DNA of 29,589 nt from an uncultured Chlorobiaceae bacterium (lineage in GTDB: Bacteria > Bacteroidota > Chlorobiia > Chlorobiales > Chlorobiaceae): the NCBI GenBank assembly GCA_903874585.1, contig CAIQSY010000221.1:1-29589 (forward strand), in the 5' to 3' direction. Made by a program: the position numbers and the translations under genes. The notes below the pieces were generated by a model. The model was not told the origin of the DNA, made no database searches, and saw only the letters and a list, made by a program, of their open reading frames with translations. Position 1 is the stretch's first letter. The number at the start of each line of letters is the position of its first letter. Positions 14,944 to 22,551 of the stretch are shown here, one piece after another.

Positions 14944-15876
14944 ATGCGAGAAATTTTTACAGCGCTTATCCGCCATATCACGCTTGCTTTTTTGCTTGCC
15001 ACAATGTTACCGATGATTGATGATAATACACTCCACGCCGAAAAAAAGAAAATTATTCTTCAACATGCCGATACCATTGAAGGCGGCGAAGAGGGCAGCG
15101 CGATCTACCGTTCTGTTCTTGGCAATGTGGTATTTCATCACGATGCTCTGACGCTACGATGCGACCGTGCAACCGATTATCCTCAAGAGAATAAAATTGT
15201 GCTGCAAGGGCATGTTTTTTTATCGGATAGCGTTGTTGAGCTTTATGGCGATAGTGGTGTGTACTATCCTGAGCGGCAAGTTGGTGAGCTGCGTGGTCAT
15301 GTTAAAGGCAGAATGGTGGACAACACGCTTGCTGGAAAAGCCCGACGTGGTACGGTGAACATGCAGAGCAATCAGATAACGCTGTACGACGATGTTCTTG
15401 TCTGGCATGGGGCGAAGCAGATCAGTGGCGACACGATTCTGCTGCTGTTTCAAGATGCTGCCGGCAAGGATCAACGGAAAAAACTTAAAGCGATTGATGT
15501 GAAAGGCAGCGCATTTTTAGCTGCACGCGACAGCCTCTCTCGTTCACCGGTGGTTTACGATCAGTTTAGCGGCAAGAATATGCTGATAATGCTTGATGAG
15601 CTATCGAAAATCTCAGGTATTACCCTGACCACACAGGCTGAGAGTTTGTATCATTTGTACGACGAACAGCGACAGCCTGCAGGCATCAACTATTCGAGCG
15701 GCGACGTAATTCAGATGTTTTTTACAACCGGAAAGCTGAGTAGAATCAAGGTTGCTGGCGGAGTTGAAGGGAAGCAGTATCCTGAAAGTTTCAGAGGGAT
15801 GAAGAAGATTAATCTGCCTGCATTTGTCTGGCGGGAAAAAGAGAATCCGTTTGGAAAACTGAAAAACCTTCCGTGA
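14944..15876 (+). CDS. OstA/LptA-like periplasmic protein
   Basis: A 310-aa protein with an N-terminal signal segment (ITLAFLLATMLPMI). The mature part has the repeating beta pattern of the OstA/LptA domain: IILQHADTIEGGEEG, VLGNVVFHHDALTLRCDRATDYPQ, KIVLQGHVFLSDSVVELYGD and GELRGHVKGRMV, where alternating loss/gain phrases (GNVVF, GHVFL, GHVKG) are typical. Proteins of this fold bridge inner and outer membrane in LPS transport, but this one is larger than LptA, so the exact job (LptA, LptD N-domain-like or a relative) is uncertain. The window also has the Kdo genes kdsA and kdsC-like. The ATG at 14944 has only a weak ribosome site. Confidence 0.75.
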   Translation: MREIFTALIRHITLAFLLATMLPMIDDNTLHAEKKKIILQHADTIEGGEEGSAIYRSVLGNVVFHHDALTLRCDRATDYPQENKIVLQGHVFLSDSVVELYGDSGVYYPERQVGELRGHVKGRMVDNTLAGKARRGTVNMQSNQITLYDDVLVWHGAKQISGDTILLLFQDAAGKDQRKKLKAIDVKGSAFLAARDSLSRSPVVYDQFSGKNMLIMLDELSKISGITLTTQAESLYHLYDEQRQPAGINYSSGDVIQMFFTTGKLSRIKVAGGVEGKQYPESFRGMKKINLPAFVWREKENPFGKLKNLP

Positions 15877-15930
15877 CAAGGGAAGGCTTTTCTGGATAAA
15901 TGAGCGATGGAGAGCGTGTTCTGCTGATTG

Positions 15931-16188
15931 CTACGAGGCCATAGGGCAGTTTCCGCCAGAGCACGCGCCCGTAGAGCAGGGACTTGATGCTGCCGGTGGC
16001 TTGCTTTTGTTGTAATCCGTTTTGTAAAAGCCGGAGCCTTTCAGCACAAAGCCGCCTTCACCGGAAATAACCCGCTCAAAGCTCTCTTCTTTACATTGCG
16101 GGCAGGTGGTCAGCGAGGCATCGCTTATTTTCTGGACTATTTCAAGCTCATTACCACATTTTGAGCAACGATATTGGTAGGTTGGCAT
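15931..16188 (-). CDS. FmdB-family zinc-ribbon protein
   Basis: An 85-aa protein beginning MPTYQYRCSKCGNELEIVQ, with Cys8/Cys11 and a second pair TTCPQCKEE (Cys29/Cys32). This is the FmdB-type zinc ribbon, thought to be regulatory or RNA/protein-binding. It continues with VISGEGGFVLKGSGFYKTDY, the usual FmdB middle, and ends in a Cys/Ser-rich tail (SPCSTGACSGGNCPM). It is divergent from recO across about 140 bases. No function beyond zinc binding can be defended. Confidence 0.9.
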   Translation of the reverse strand: MPTYQYRCSKCGNELEIVQKISDASLTTCPQCKEESFERVISGEGGFVLKGSGFYKTDYNKSKPPAASSPCSTGACSGGNCPMAS

Positions 16189-16326
16189 AATCTATGTTCT
16201 CCTTGATTCATGGATTACTGACGCTTGATACGGCAGCGTCAGGTTATTGTTATAAAAAGAGAAGCGCTGTAGAGTAACAGCGATTTTCTATATAAAAATA
16301 TTTCATCATATATAAAAGTTCAGCCC
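16189..16326. promoter_or_regulatory. Divergent promoter region with two hairpins
   Basis: Between the fmdB-like gene (minus) and recO (plus). CTGACGCT (16218-16225) pairs with AGCGTCAG (16235-16242), 8 bp with a 9-base loop. CGCTGT (16265-16270) pairs with ACAGCG (16277-16282) and is followed by ATTTT. AT-rich runs around 16290-16320 could hold the recO -10. The hairpins may be operators or leader structures; there is no proof. Confidence 0.4.
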
Positions 16327-17109
16327 GTGATCGTTAAAACTCGTGCCGTTGTTTTGCGTGAAACTAAATATCGTGACCAGTCGAAAATCTGTTTGCTCTA
16401 CACGCGTGAGTTCGGCAAAATGTCAGTTATTGTGAAAGGGGCACGTAACCCGAAAAACAAACTCTCCGGCATATTCAGCCCTGGCAATATTCTTGATCTT
16501 GTGCTGTACAAACGAAATGGGCGCGATATTCAACTCGTCAGTGATGGAAACCTTCTCCGAAGCCCCATGGTTCCGGCGGCGGATCTTGAGCGTTTTGCTA
16601 TTCTTTACAGGATTATTGAGCTTATCAAGCAAACAACCGATGGTAATGAAAAAAACGTGCCACTCTTTACGCTGCTTGCAGGTACACTTGAACAACTGTA
16701 TCGTATGAAGCTTGATTTTAAGCAGTTATACGCATGGTTTCTCTTGCGGTTTGTTTCGCTGCTTGGTTTTCAGCCATCGCTCAACAGATGCGTTTTCAGT
16801 GGCGAAGAGCTGCTGCCCGCCATAACGGCAATGCGGTTGAGCGAGCTTTATTTTGTGATGAATCCTGGGGGGTTTGCAATACCAGCAGCGGCGGGTGCTG
16901 ATTTTGGCAGAAAGCGGCTTATTCCCGTGCGCCTTGTACTTCTTTTGCAGTCGATGGCTGCAATCCGCACGCCTGCAACACTGTTGGCACCGACTGATGC
17001 GTATGATGTGGAGACGCTTTGTGAGCTTTTGCAGGAGTATTGTGCATTGCATCTGGAGCATTTTCGTTCGGTAAAAAACCTTGCAATAGTGTCGCAGATC
17101 ACGCAATAA
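16327..17109 (+). CDS. recO: DNA repair protein RecO
   Basis: A 260-aa recombination mediator that works with RecR (and RecF) to load RecA onto SSB-coated single strands. The start is GTG at 16327. The OB-fold N-terminus is clear: VKTRAVVLRETKYRDQSKI, LYTREFGKMSVIVKGAR, KNKLSGIFSPGNILDLVLY. A helical C-terminal domain follows (LYRIIELIKQTTDGNEKN, WFLLRFVSLLGFQPSLNRC). The four-Cys zinc finger of some RecO proteins is not complete: one Cys appears in NRCVFSGEELLP but the others are missing. It stands alone, followed by hemL after 115 bases. Confidence 0.95.
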   Translation: MIVKTRAVVLRETKYRDQSKICLLYTREFGKMSVIVKGARNPKNKLSGIFSPGNILDLVLYKRNGRDIQLVSDGNLLRSPMVPAADLERFAILYRIIELIKQTTDGNEKNVPLFTLLAGTLEQLYRMKLDFKQLYAWFLLRFVSLLGFQPSLNRCVFSGEELLPAITAMRLSELYFVMNPGGFAIPAAAGADFGRKRLIPVRLVLLLQSMAAIRTPATLLAPTDAYDVETLCELLQEYCALHLEHFRSVKNLAIVSQITQ

Positions 17110-17224
17110 AGCGCGGTATGGCCATTTTTTACGGTTTTATATCTTCTCGACTATTTCTATCTTAAGCTCATATTTTCCGTTACTGTTACAACCTCTTGTT
17201 CAATCCTAAACTGCATTTTTCGAC

Positions 17225-18520
17225 ATGCCTCTACTCACAAAATCAATTGAACTCTTTGAAAAAGCAAAGAAGTTTATTCCCGGTGGTGTAAACTCTCCGG
17301 TACGAGCATTTAAATCCGTTGGTGGAACTCCAATTTACATGGCAAAAGGGTCGGGTGCCTACATGACCGACGTTGACGGCAACACCTATCTCGATTATGT
17401 CGGTTCGTGGGGACCGTTCATTCTTGGCAGCATGCACCCCAAAATCACCGTTGCGCTTGAGTACACGCTGAAAAATATCGGTACCAGCTTTGGTACTCCG
17501 ATTGAGATGGAGATCGAAATTGCCGAGTTGCTCTGCAAAATTGTTCCTTCGCTTGAGATGGTTCGTATGGTCAACAGCGGTACTGAAGCGACGATGTCGG
17601 CAGTTCGCCTTGCCCGTGGCTACACAGGCCGTGATAAAATCATCAAATTTGAGGGGTGTTATCATGGCCACGGCGACAGCTTCCTCATCAAAGCTGGTTC
17701 CGGCGCGTTGACACTTGGCGCTCCCGACAGCCCTGGTGTCACGAAAGGCACGGCGCAGGATACGCTCAACGCCACCTACAACGATATTGAGTCGGTTAAG
17801 CTTCTTGTGAATGAGAACAAAGGCAACATTGCTGCCATTATTATTGAGCCAGTTGCAGGCAACACTGGCGTTATTCCAGCACAACCGGGCTTCCTTGCGG
17901 CACTTCGCGAGCTTTGCGACCAGGAAGGCATTGTGCTGATTTTTGACGAAGTGATGTGCGGTTTCCGCGTTGCACTCGGCGGTGCACAGAGCCTCTATGG
18001 CGTCACTCCTGATTTGACCACGATGGGCAAAATCATCGGCGGCGGCCTCCCTGTCGGCGCATTCGGTGGCAAACGCGAGATTATGGAGCGTGTTGCTCCG
18101 CTTGGCGATGTGTATCAGGCAGGCACGCTTTCAGGCAATCCGCTGGCGCTTACCGCAGGTCTTGCAACCCTGAATCTGCTCATCGACGAAAATCCTTATC
18201 CTGAACTCGAAAGAAAAGCGCAGATTATTGAGGCAGGCTTCAGCGATAACTTGAAGAAGCTTGGCTTGAACTATGTGCAGAATCGTGTTGGTTCCATGTC
18301 ATGCTTGTTCTTCACCGATACGCCGGTGGTGAACTACTCAACCGCCATTACGGCTAATGTCAAAAAGCATGGCAAATACTTCCACTCCATGCTTGATCAG
18401 GGAATTTACCTCGCTCCGTCACAGTTCGAAGCAATGTTCATCAGCTCCATGCACACCGACGAGGATCTGGAAAAAACCATCAAGGCAAACTACAATGCGC
18501 TTGTGGTTTCCGAGAAGTAA
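17225..18520 (+). CDS. hemL: Glutamate-1-semialdehyde 2,1-aminomutase
   Basis: A 431-aa PLP enzyme making 5-aminolevulinate from glutamate-1-semialdehyde, the C5 route feeding haem and, in this organism, bacteriochlorophyll. The cytoplasmic aminotransferase fold is seen in FIPGGVNSPVRAFKSVGG, MVNSGTEATMSAVRLARG, EGCYHGHGDSFLIKAGSGA, IFDEVMCGFRVALGGAQ and TTMGKIIGGGLPVGAFGG, where Lys269 binds PLP. Length and all motifs are normal. The gene ends in a strong bidirectional terminator (18552-18586). No other hem gene is adjacent. Confidence 0.98.
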   Translation: MPLLTKSIELFEKAKKFIPGGVNSPVRAFKSVGGTPIYMAKGSGAYMTDVDGNTYLDYVGSWGPFILGSMHPKITVALEYTLKNIGTSFGTPIEMEIEIAELLCKIVPSLEMVRMVNSGTEATMSAVRLARGYTGRDKIIKFEGCYHGHGDSFLIKAGSGALTLGAPDSPGVTKGTAQDTLNATYNDIESVKLLVNENKGNIAAIIIEPVAGNTGVIPAQPGFLAALRELCDQEGIVLIFDEVMCGFRVALGGAQSLYGVTPDLTTMGKIIGGGLPVGAFGGKREIMERVAPLGDVYQAGTLSGNPLALTAGLATLNLLIDENPYPELERKAQIIEAGFSDNLKKLGLNYVQNRVGSMSCLFFTDTPVVNYSTAITANVKKHGKYFHSMLDQGIYLAPSQFEAMFISSMHTDEDLEKTIKANYNALVVSEK

Positions 18521-18551
18521 GGTTTCTACGGCGAATTGTAACTCATTGTAA

Positions 18552-18586
18552 CGAAAAAGGGAGGCTATCGAAGCCTCCCTTTTTCG
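18552..18586. terminator. Bidirectional rho-independent terminator, hemL / DUF190
   Basis: A perfect 15-bp stem, CGAAAAAGGGAGGCT (18552-18566) with AGCCTCCCTTTTTCG (18572-18586), and a 5-base loop. The A run on one side and T run on the other make it a terminator for both convergent genes (hemL on plus, DUF190 gene on minus). Confidence 0.92.
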
Positions 18587-18587
18587 T

Positions 18588-18911
18588 TTACTCAATCACT
18601 CCGGTGCGAACGCTCTCTCTGGTAATCATTGCTCTGCTCGATGAATCCCTCACCAATTGCTGAAGTATCGGCATAAACTCTTCGATCTTTTCGACCGAAT
18701 CAACCAGCTCAATCACTATCGGTAGATTACTGCCCATCTCCATAACCTTTGAGGCATCGTGCCCGTAAGAGAGCACACCTTTCAGCACGGTTGCACCCGC
18801 AAGCTCCATAATGCGCGCTTCACGCACAATCTCTTCGTAAAGGGGATGATGACCGTACCGTGTTTGTTCTGCCACAAAAATTCGCAGCATTTCTGACTGT
18901 TTCAGTTCCAT
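18588..18911 (-). CDS. DUF190 family protein
   Basis: A 107-aa PII-like-fold protein of the DUF190 family: MLRIFVAEQTRYGHHPLYEEIVREAR, AGATVLKGVLSYGHDAS, LPIVIELVDSVEKIEEFMP. These are usually next to crcB fluoride-exporter genes or in small ligand-sensing settings, but no crcB is seen here. I chose ATG at 18911 because a GGAG lies 8 bases upstream; the ATG at 18932 is less well placed. The stop is directly beside the shared terminator. The role is unknown; nucleotide or small-ligand sensing is the usual guess. Confidence 0.88.
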   Translation of the reverse strand: MELKQSEMLRIFVAEQTRYGHHPLYEEIVREARIMELAGATVLKGVLSYGHDASKVMEMGSNLPIVIELVDSVEKIEEFMPILQQLVRDSSSRAMITRESVRTGVIE

Positions 18912-19071
18912 AAGGCACTCCATTATGTCCAAAGTTTAGCAAAAAATGTTTCTGTAGAAAGGGCGATACGTTCGCCTGCAATGCCACCTGCCAGCGTAAA
19001 AAAACTCTCGATTGCTCATCAGCAAAGTATTATCAAACAGAGCTGTGTTGGAAAATCGGGCACCATCATTT

Positions 19072-19302
19072 TCAATGGTGATGATTGCACGCTTGTCCAT
19101 CCTCAATGCGCTTGTGAGCGCAACACATTTCGTCAAGAATGCCGAGCAGCGTGTTAAAAATGCCGACAGCGATAATGGTCGGTGCCCATAATCCAATAAA
19201 AATGGCAATCAGTTCGTGATTCGCTCCTGTCCCAAAAATAAAAATATAGATGGAAAGAAGTATTGACAATGTGGCTGCAATAAAGTAAAAATGTGGCTTC
19301 AT
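19072..19302 (-). CDS. Small membrane protein, 76 aa
   Basis: Two hydrophobic segments are visible: FIAATLSILLSIYIFIFGTG, and AIFIGLWAPTIIAVGIFNTLLG, which carries a conserved-looking GLWAPT phrase. A hydrophilic His/Cys-rich tail follows (EMCCAHKRIEDGQACNHHH) that might bind metal. I do not recognise a named family, although similar two-helix proteins with the LWAPT phrase occur in bacteria. It is 160 bases upstream of the DUF190 gene on the same strand and may be co-transcribed. The overlapping opposite frame ending at 18936 looks like a shadow. Confidence 0.65.
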   Translation of the reverse strand: MKPHFYFIAATLSILLSIYIFIFGTGANHELIAIFIGLWAPTIIAVGIFNTLLGILDEMCCAHKRIEDGQACNHHH

Positions 19303-19459
19303 GCGGTGTGCTTGGTTAAGTGATACATACCTTTGTAAAAGGTAAGAATAATAAAGAGATGAAAAAATTTACTCGCTCTGCTCTGGGGATGATGTACATT
19401 TAAATTTTAATCGAGAGGAGCGTGCTCGAATCGGGTTTACCACAGAAGATCATCTTTAT

Positions 19460-19882
19460 ATGAAGATTAAAAAACGGATACTTGCCATTGATTTTGGTAC
19501 AAAACGCATTGGGCTTGCACAGAGTGATCCGCTCTGGCTTTTTGCGCAGCCAGTTGGAACTGTTGACCGGGCAGGGCTGTCGAAGCATTTGATGAGCATG
19601 GTGCAGCAGGATGCTGTGGAGTTTGTGCTTGTCGGGTATCCGCTCAGCACCAATGGCGAGACGAACGCCATGACCGGCGTAGTTGATCGTTTTCTTGAGG
19701 AGTTGCGTGCTGAGTTCCCTCAGTTGGTGATTAAAACATCTGATGAACACCACTCATCGCGCGATGCCCGCCAAATACTGGTTGCGTCAGGAAAGTCACG
19801 AAAGGTTCGGCAACAGAAAGGTAGAGTTGATACCGCGGCAGCGTGCGTGCTGCTTACGGAGTATCTGGGAAGTTGTGGGTGA
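19460..19882 (+). CDS. ruvX: RuvX/YqgF family nuclease (pre-16S rRNA processing)
   Basis: A 140-aa RNase H-fold protein. Motifs: RILAIDFGTKRIGLAQSDP (catalytic Asp11), FVLVGYPLSTNGETN, TSDEHHSSRDARQIL (acidic residues), and GRVDTAAACVLLTEYL with the last Asp. It is essential in many bacteria for maturation of the 16S rRNA 5' end and is sometimes called a putative Holliday-junction resolvase. Length is normal. It is followed by accessory debris (19950 onward), so it marks the edge of the core block. Confidence 0.94.
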   Translation: MKIKKRILAIDFGTKRIGLAQSDPLWLFAQPVGTVDRAGLSKHLMSMVQQDAVEFVLVGYPLSTNGETNAMTGVVDRFLEELRAEFPQLVIKTSDEHHSSRDARQILVASGKSRKVRQQKGRVDTAAACVLLTEYLGSCG

Positions 19883-19949
19883 AGAAGGGATAACGTACAG
19901 TTTTTCATTAGCTTTTAGGAGAGGTATCATAAACCTTTCTACCTAAATC

Positions 19950-20051
19950 CAGACGGAGATCATCAAATTCTGTGAAACCATCGGGTTCGATTACATGAGC
20001 GCGGTGATCTGGCAGAAGGTCACGACCTCAAACGGTTATCTTAACCACTGA
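19950..20051 (+). pseudogene. DNA methyltransferase central fragment
   Basis: The frame reads QTEIIKFCETIGFDYMSAV then IWQKVTTSNGYLNH and stops. The phrase EIIKFCxxIGFDYMxxxIWQKVTTxN occurs in the middle of DNA adenine/cytosine methyltransferases of the DPF-GSGTT type, just before an N-TTGG segment, which is where the match breaks off here. The preceding codon frame contains a stop. About 30 codons remain. This is the same central region that is missing from the fragment at 4853-5292. Confidence 0.65.
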
Positions 20052-20233
20052 TTATCAGTAGTAATTTTTTTGTGACATTACCGTATGCAATCCCTTTCGC
20101 GGCGCTCTGTTCTACATGATGAGGCGGGGTTACTATGATGCGCAGCGAATTTTTGATATGTTTCATGTGTTGTTACAACAATGCTTGCATGAAGCAGGCA
20201 AAGCTTGAATTGAAGAAGAGAAAAAGGAGAACT
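20052..20233 (+). promoter_or_regulatory. Upstream region of the UPF0175/DUF3368 pair
   Basis: No gene is supported (an in-frame upstream extension from 20135 has no family resemblance). ACTGAT-T-ATCAGT (about 20046-20058) is a small palindrome that could be an operator. AAAAAGGAGAACT just before the ATG at 20234 is a strong ribosome site and decides the start. Confidence 0.45.
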
Positions 20234-20494
20234 ATGGCTGCTGAACATATTACGCTTGATATTCCCGAAAAGATACTGCTTGCAGAAAAGACTGATGCAC
20301 TGGCTTTTGGAAGGGAATTGAGGGTTCTTGCGGCAGTTAAGCTGTTTGAGATGGGGCGGTTGTCGTCTGGTCGTGCTTCAGAGCTTGCCGGGATGAGCCG
20401 CGTTGAATTTTTACTCAGTCTCAGTCGCTATAATGTTTTTCCCCTGGCTTCCGAATTAGATGACTTAGAGCGCGACCATGCTTTACGCCATTAG
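20234..20494 (+). CDS. UPF0175 antitoxin-like protein
   Basis: An 86-aa protein starting MAAEHITLDIPEKILLAEKT, with REL..LAAVKLFEMGRLSSGRASELAGMSRVEFL, a helix-turn-helix-like segment that is the core of UPF0175. UPF0175 genes pair with DUF3368 (PIN-like) toxins, and here the partner follows with a 17-base overlap. Start ATG 20234 follows a strong AGGAGA site. The pair sits between two methyltransferase-like fragments (19950-20051 and 20976-21252), so it may have inserted into that gene. It is probably a DNA-binding antitoxin that represses its own promoter. Confidence 0.88.
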   Translation: MAAEHITLDIPEKILLAEKTDALAFGRELRVLAAVKLFEMGRLSSGRASELAGMSRVEFLLSLSRYNVFPLASELDDLERDHALRH

Positions 20495-20963
20495 TAATAC
20501 ATCTCCCTTACTCTATCTTTATCGTATCGGGCTGATTGATCGACTTCCTGAAATTTTCGGAGAAATATGGACTCCTGAAGCGGTGAAGGTTGAATTAATG
20601 GTTGGCGACAAGAGTGGATATGATGTTCCAAACCTGTCAGATTTTTCATGGATCAGGATCATAAACCCAAAAATACAGCCCTCTGAATGGCTCTCATTAG
20701 ACCTTGTCCCGGGAGAATTGGCGGCGATGTCGCTTGCGTTAGAAAATTCGCATTGTATTGTTTTGCTTGATGATATGCTTGCTCGTCGAACAGCTCATGC
20801 TGCCGGTTTACAGGTTTGGGGTACCCTTAAAGTATTACTGGAAATGAAAGCGCAAGGACTTGTCAGTAGGGTTGAGCCGTATGTCAATCGTTTGGCTGAT
20901 GCGGGAATGTGGATTTCAGATGTTGTGAAGCGTCGGATTCTTGTGTTAGCAGGGGAGTTGTAA
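20478..20963 (+). CDS. DUF3368 PIN-like toxin
   Basis: A 161-aa protein with ISNTSPLLYLYRIGLIDRLPE at the start and GELAAMSLALENSHCIVLLDDMLARRTAHAAGLQVWGTL in the second half, matching DUF3368. The acidic residues (GELAAM and LLDDMLAR) fit the PIN-type active site; the first position is Asn (ISNTSP) rather than Asp, as is common in DUF3368. A putative RNase toxin for the upstream UPF0175 protein, to which it is translationally coupled by a 17-base overlap. The frame is complete. Confidence 0.88.
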   Translation: MLYAISNTSPLLYLYRIGLIDRLPEIFGEIWTPEAVKVELMVGDKSGYDVPNLSDFSWIRIINPKIQPSEWLSLDLVPGELAAMSLALENSHCIVLLDDMLARRTAHAAGLQVWGTLKVLLEMKAQGLVSRVEPYVNRLADAGMWISDVVKRRILVLAGEL

Positions 20964-20975
20964 TAATCATTCGGA

Positions 20976-21252
20976 TAGAGATCCAAAGCTGATCGGCATC
21001 AAGAGCGAACCCATCACCCACGACAAAGCGGTCGGCTATCTGACCGATAAAATCAAGGGAAAGCGTATCTTCCTGAAGCATGACAAGCTGAAACATGACG
21101 AAGAAAACCTCCTGCTTTGCTACCTCTATCTGGAGAACAAGACCTTTGTCAATGCGCATCTGATCAAAAGCGGGCTGGTTGGGATTGACAGCAGCTATGA
21201 ATGCAAGTACATGGGGAAGTTTCTTGATATGGGTGAGCTTGTTCAGGGATGA
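20976..21252 (+). pseudogene. SNase-like C-terminal domain fragment (probably of a DNA methyltransferase)
   Basis: The frame without a start reads KLIGIKSEPITHDKAVGYL, then KGKRIFLKHDKLKHDEENL, then LCYLYLENKTFVNAHLIKSG and stops at 21250-21252. The pattern (KGKRVFLKFD, ENLLCYLYL, TFVNAHLI) is that of a staphylococcal-nuclease-like OB fold. I know this pattern from the C-terminus of some DPF-GSGTT methyltransferases, where it follows RLIGVK. It has no start or catalytic context of its own and begins straight after the DUF3368 gene. It fits the 3' end of the same gene as the fragment at 19950-20051, with the toxin-antitoxin pair between them. Confidence 0.6.
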
Positions 21253-21293
21253 ACGGAGCCTTTTTTTCTATATTATTGGGGTATATCAGCCCA

Positions 21294-21893
21294 TTATATA
21301 AAGGGATGTCGCTCTCTCAATCTGGTCAAGATTGCTTCGTCATCACCAGGAGTTATACCTTGAAATGTTGATTTAAAGGTTTCTATCGATTGGATCTCAG
21401 AAGTGCGTAATTGATCTGTATCTATACTTGGAGCACCCCTCACCTCGATCAAGTATTGTGATCCATAGATCAAGGAAAATATTTCTTTAGTGCGCTCTAC
21501 ATGATAGCGACTTGTAACGACCAAAATCGATGTCCATCGGGTTGTTACCGCGTGATTACGCTTAGTAAAAAACGCATCACCAACAGTGTCTCGCGAATCT
21601 CTGTCGGTTATAATCGAATCTAACGTAATGCCACAATTTACTGCGTATGCACAACGGAAATAAGGGAATCCGCCCGGTAAGCCCATCCGCATGTTATAAG
21701 AAAAGGCGCTTCGTTGTTCAGGAATGCATTAATAGCGGTGTCCATGCGTGCACGTGACTCCCTCATTCAGGTTCCCTTGCGCATCCATAAGATTAGCAAG
21801 TACTATAACAGCATTATATTCTTTGGTATGATGACTTTTTGATAAACTCAGAGCCGATGTCTTGGATTTACTTCCAAACAGATTTCTCAATAA
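21294..21893 (-). pseudogene. DUF218 (YdcF/ElyC-like) protein, two frameshifts
   Basis: Across three frames on the minus strand the DUF218 fold can be followed: EYNAVIVLANLMDAQGNLNE, then (frameshift near 21760, a run GAGGGAG) ESRARMDTAINAFLNNEAP and FLITCGWAYRADSLIS, then (frameshift near 21650) YAVNCGITLDSIITDRDSRD and TVGDAFFTKRN, then ILVVTSRYHVERTKEIF. DUF218 proteins are small membrane-linked or cytoplasmic enzymes related to envelope/cell-wall maintenance. The start is unclear (about 21893, beside the hairpin repeat). The last segment alone is an open frame of 132 codons, which can mislead annotation. Confidence 0.78.
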
Positions 21894-21894
21894 A

Positions 21895-21965
21895 GAACCC
21901 CGCCGCAAGCAGCGGGGTATTTTGAAGACAACTCTATCATACTTTACGCCTCAAGAGGCGGGGAA
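21895..21965. repeat. Dispersed hairpin repeat (IS200/IS605-like or MITE-like ends)
   Basis: Two hairpins: ACCCCGC (21897-21903) with GCGGGGT (21912-21918), and CGCCTC (21947-21952) with GAGGCG (21955-21960) followed by GGG. On the plus strand it translates to the well-known spurious phrase EPRRKQRGI, found at many places in bacterial genomes where this repeat lies. It separates the DUF218 pseudogene from the formyltransferase pseudogene and seems to have cut both at their 5' ends. Confidence 0.55.
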
Positions 21966-21976
21966 TATGACCCTTA

Positions 21977-22440
21977 GAGATTTACATATCTCATTGCTTC
22001 CATACAATCGAGGAGCAGATCCTAATGCTTGGTCATTCTTGGAAAATACGCCAAAAGGTGTTTCTATTCATTTGATTGATCCATGTGTTGATACTGGGCA
22101 GCTTCTCATACAAAAGGAGGTCATCTTTGAGGAAGGTTCTGAGACTCTTGGACACACATACAGTTTCTTACAGCAAGAAATTATAGCACTTTTTTGTGAG
22201 CATTGGGAATAATTACGTGATGGAACAATAAGGCCAATTCCGCAGGTTGGAGATGGAACTTTTCATTATGCGAAAGAGTTTGCGAAGCTCAAAGAGTGTT
22301 TGTTAGGCGAAGAGGGTTGGGATGTGACCATATCTTCATTTAAAGCGCGATATAATAATCTGATCGCAAATAAGAGTGAGCAGTGGCTTGAACGCGATGA
22401 AGGTTTTGGTGGCATGCTTGCTGGTAATGTTTTCAAATAG
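21977..22440 (+). pseudogene. Formyltransferase (GART-type) remnant with nonsense codon
   Basis: The frame gives DLHISLLPYNRGADPNAWSF then PKGVSIHLIDPCVDTGQLLI, the core of methionyl-tRNA/sugar formyltransferase-like enzymes (LHIS-LP..RGADP for substrate/formyl transfer; the IDTGQLL-like phrase for the conserved Asp). A TAA at 22210-22212 interrupts, after which the same frame continues RDGTIRPIPQVGDGTFHYAK and on to TAG at 22438-22440. The folate-binding N-terminus is missing, replaced by the hairpin repeat at 21895-21965. It cannot be functional. Confidence 0.75.
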
Positions 22441-22551
22441 TTGATTTATCTTTTTGAAGATAATATATACCTATACCGATTATAAGGTGGGTCTTGTGAT
22501 GTATCATAGTGTAAATAAATAAATTTTAATACCTTATCGCTATTGAGAACC
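22441..22551. other. Short AT-rich intergenic stretch
   Basis: Lies between the formyltransferase remnant and the chimeric ORF. AT-rich, with no ORF or clear promoter, though TATAAT-like runs around 22460-22470 might serve the following ORF. Confidence 0.3.

Noticed and set aside
16218..16282. A terminator or small RNA between fmdB-like gene and recO
   Set aside because: The two hairpins lie between divergent starts, where no transcript needs to end, and promoter evidence for an RNA is lacking; kept only as structure in a regulatory region.
18936..19208. 90-aa minus-strand ORF overlapping the small membrane protein
   Set aside because: Arg/Phe-rich translation with no motif; the other frame (19072-19302) has clear membrane segments and a better start.
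21862..22212. A 116-aa gene across the hairpin repeat and formyltransferase core
   Set aside because: Its first part is spurious translation of a repeat (EPRRKQRGI) and its end is a nonsense codon inside a known family, so it is an artefact of a pseudogene.
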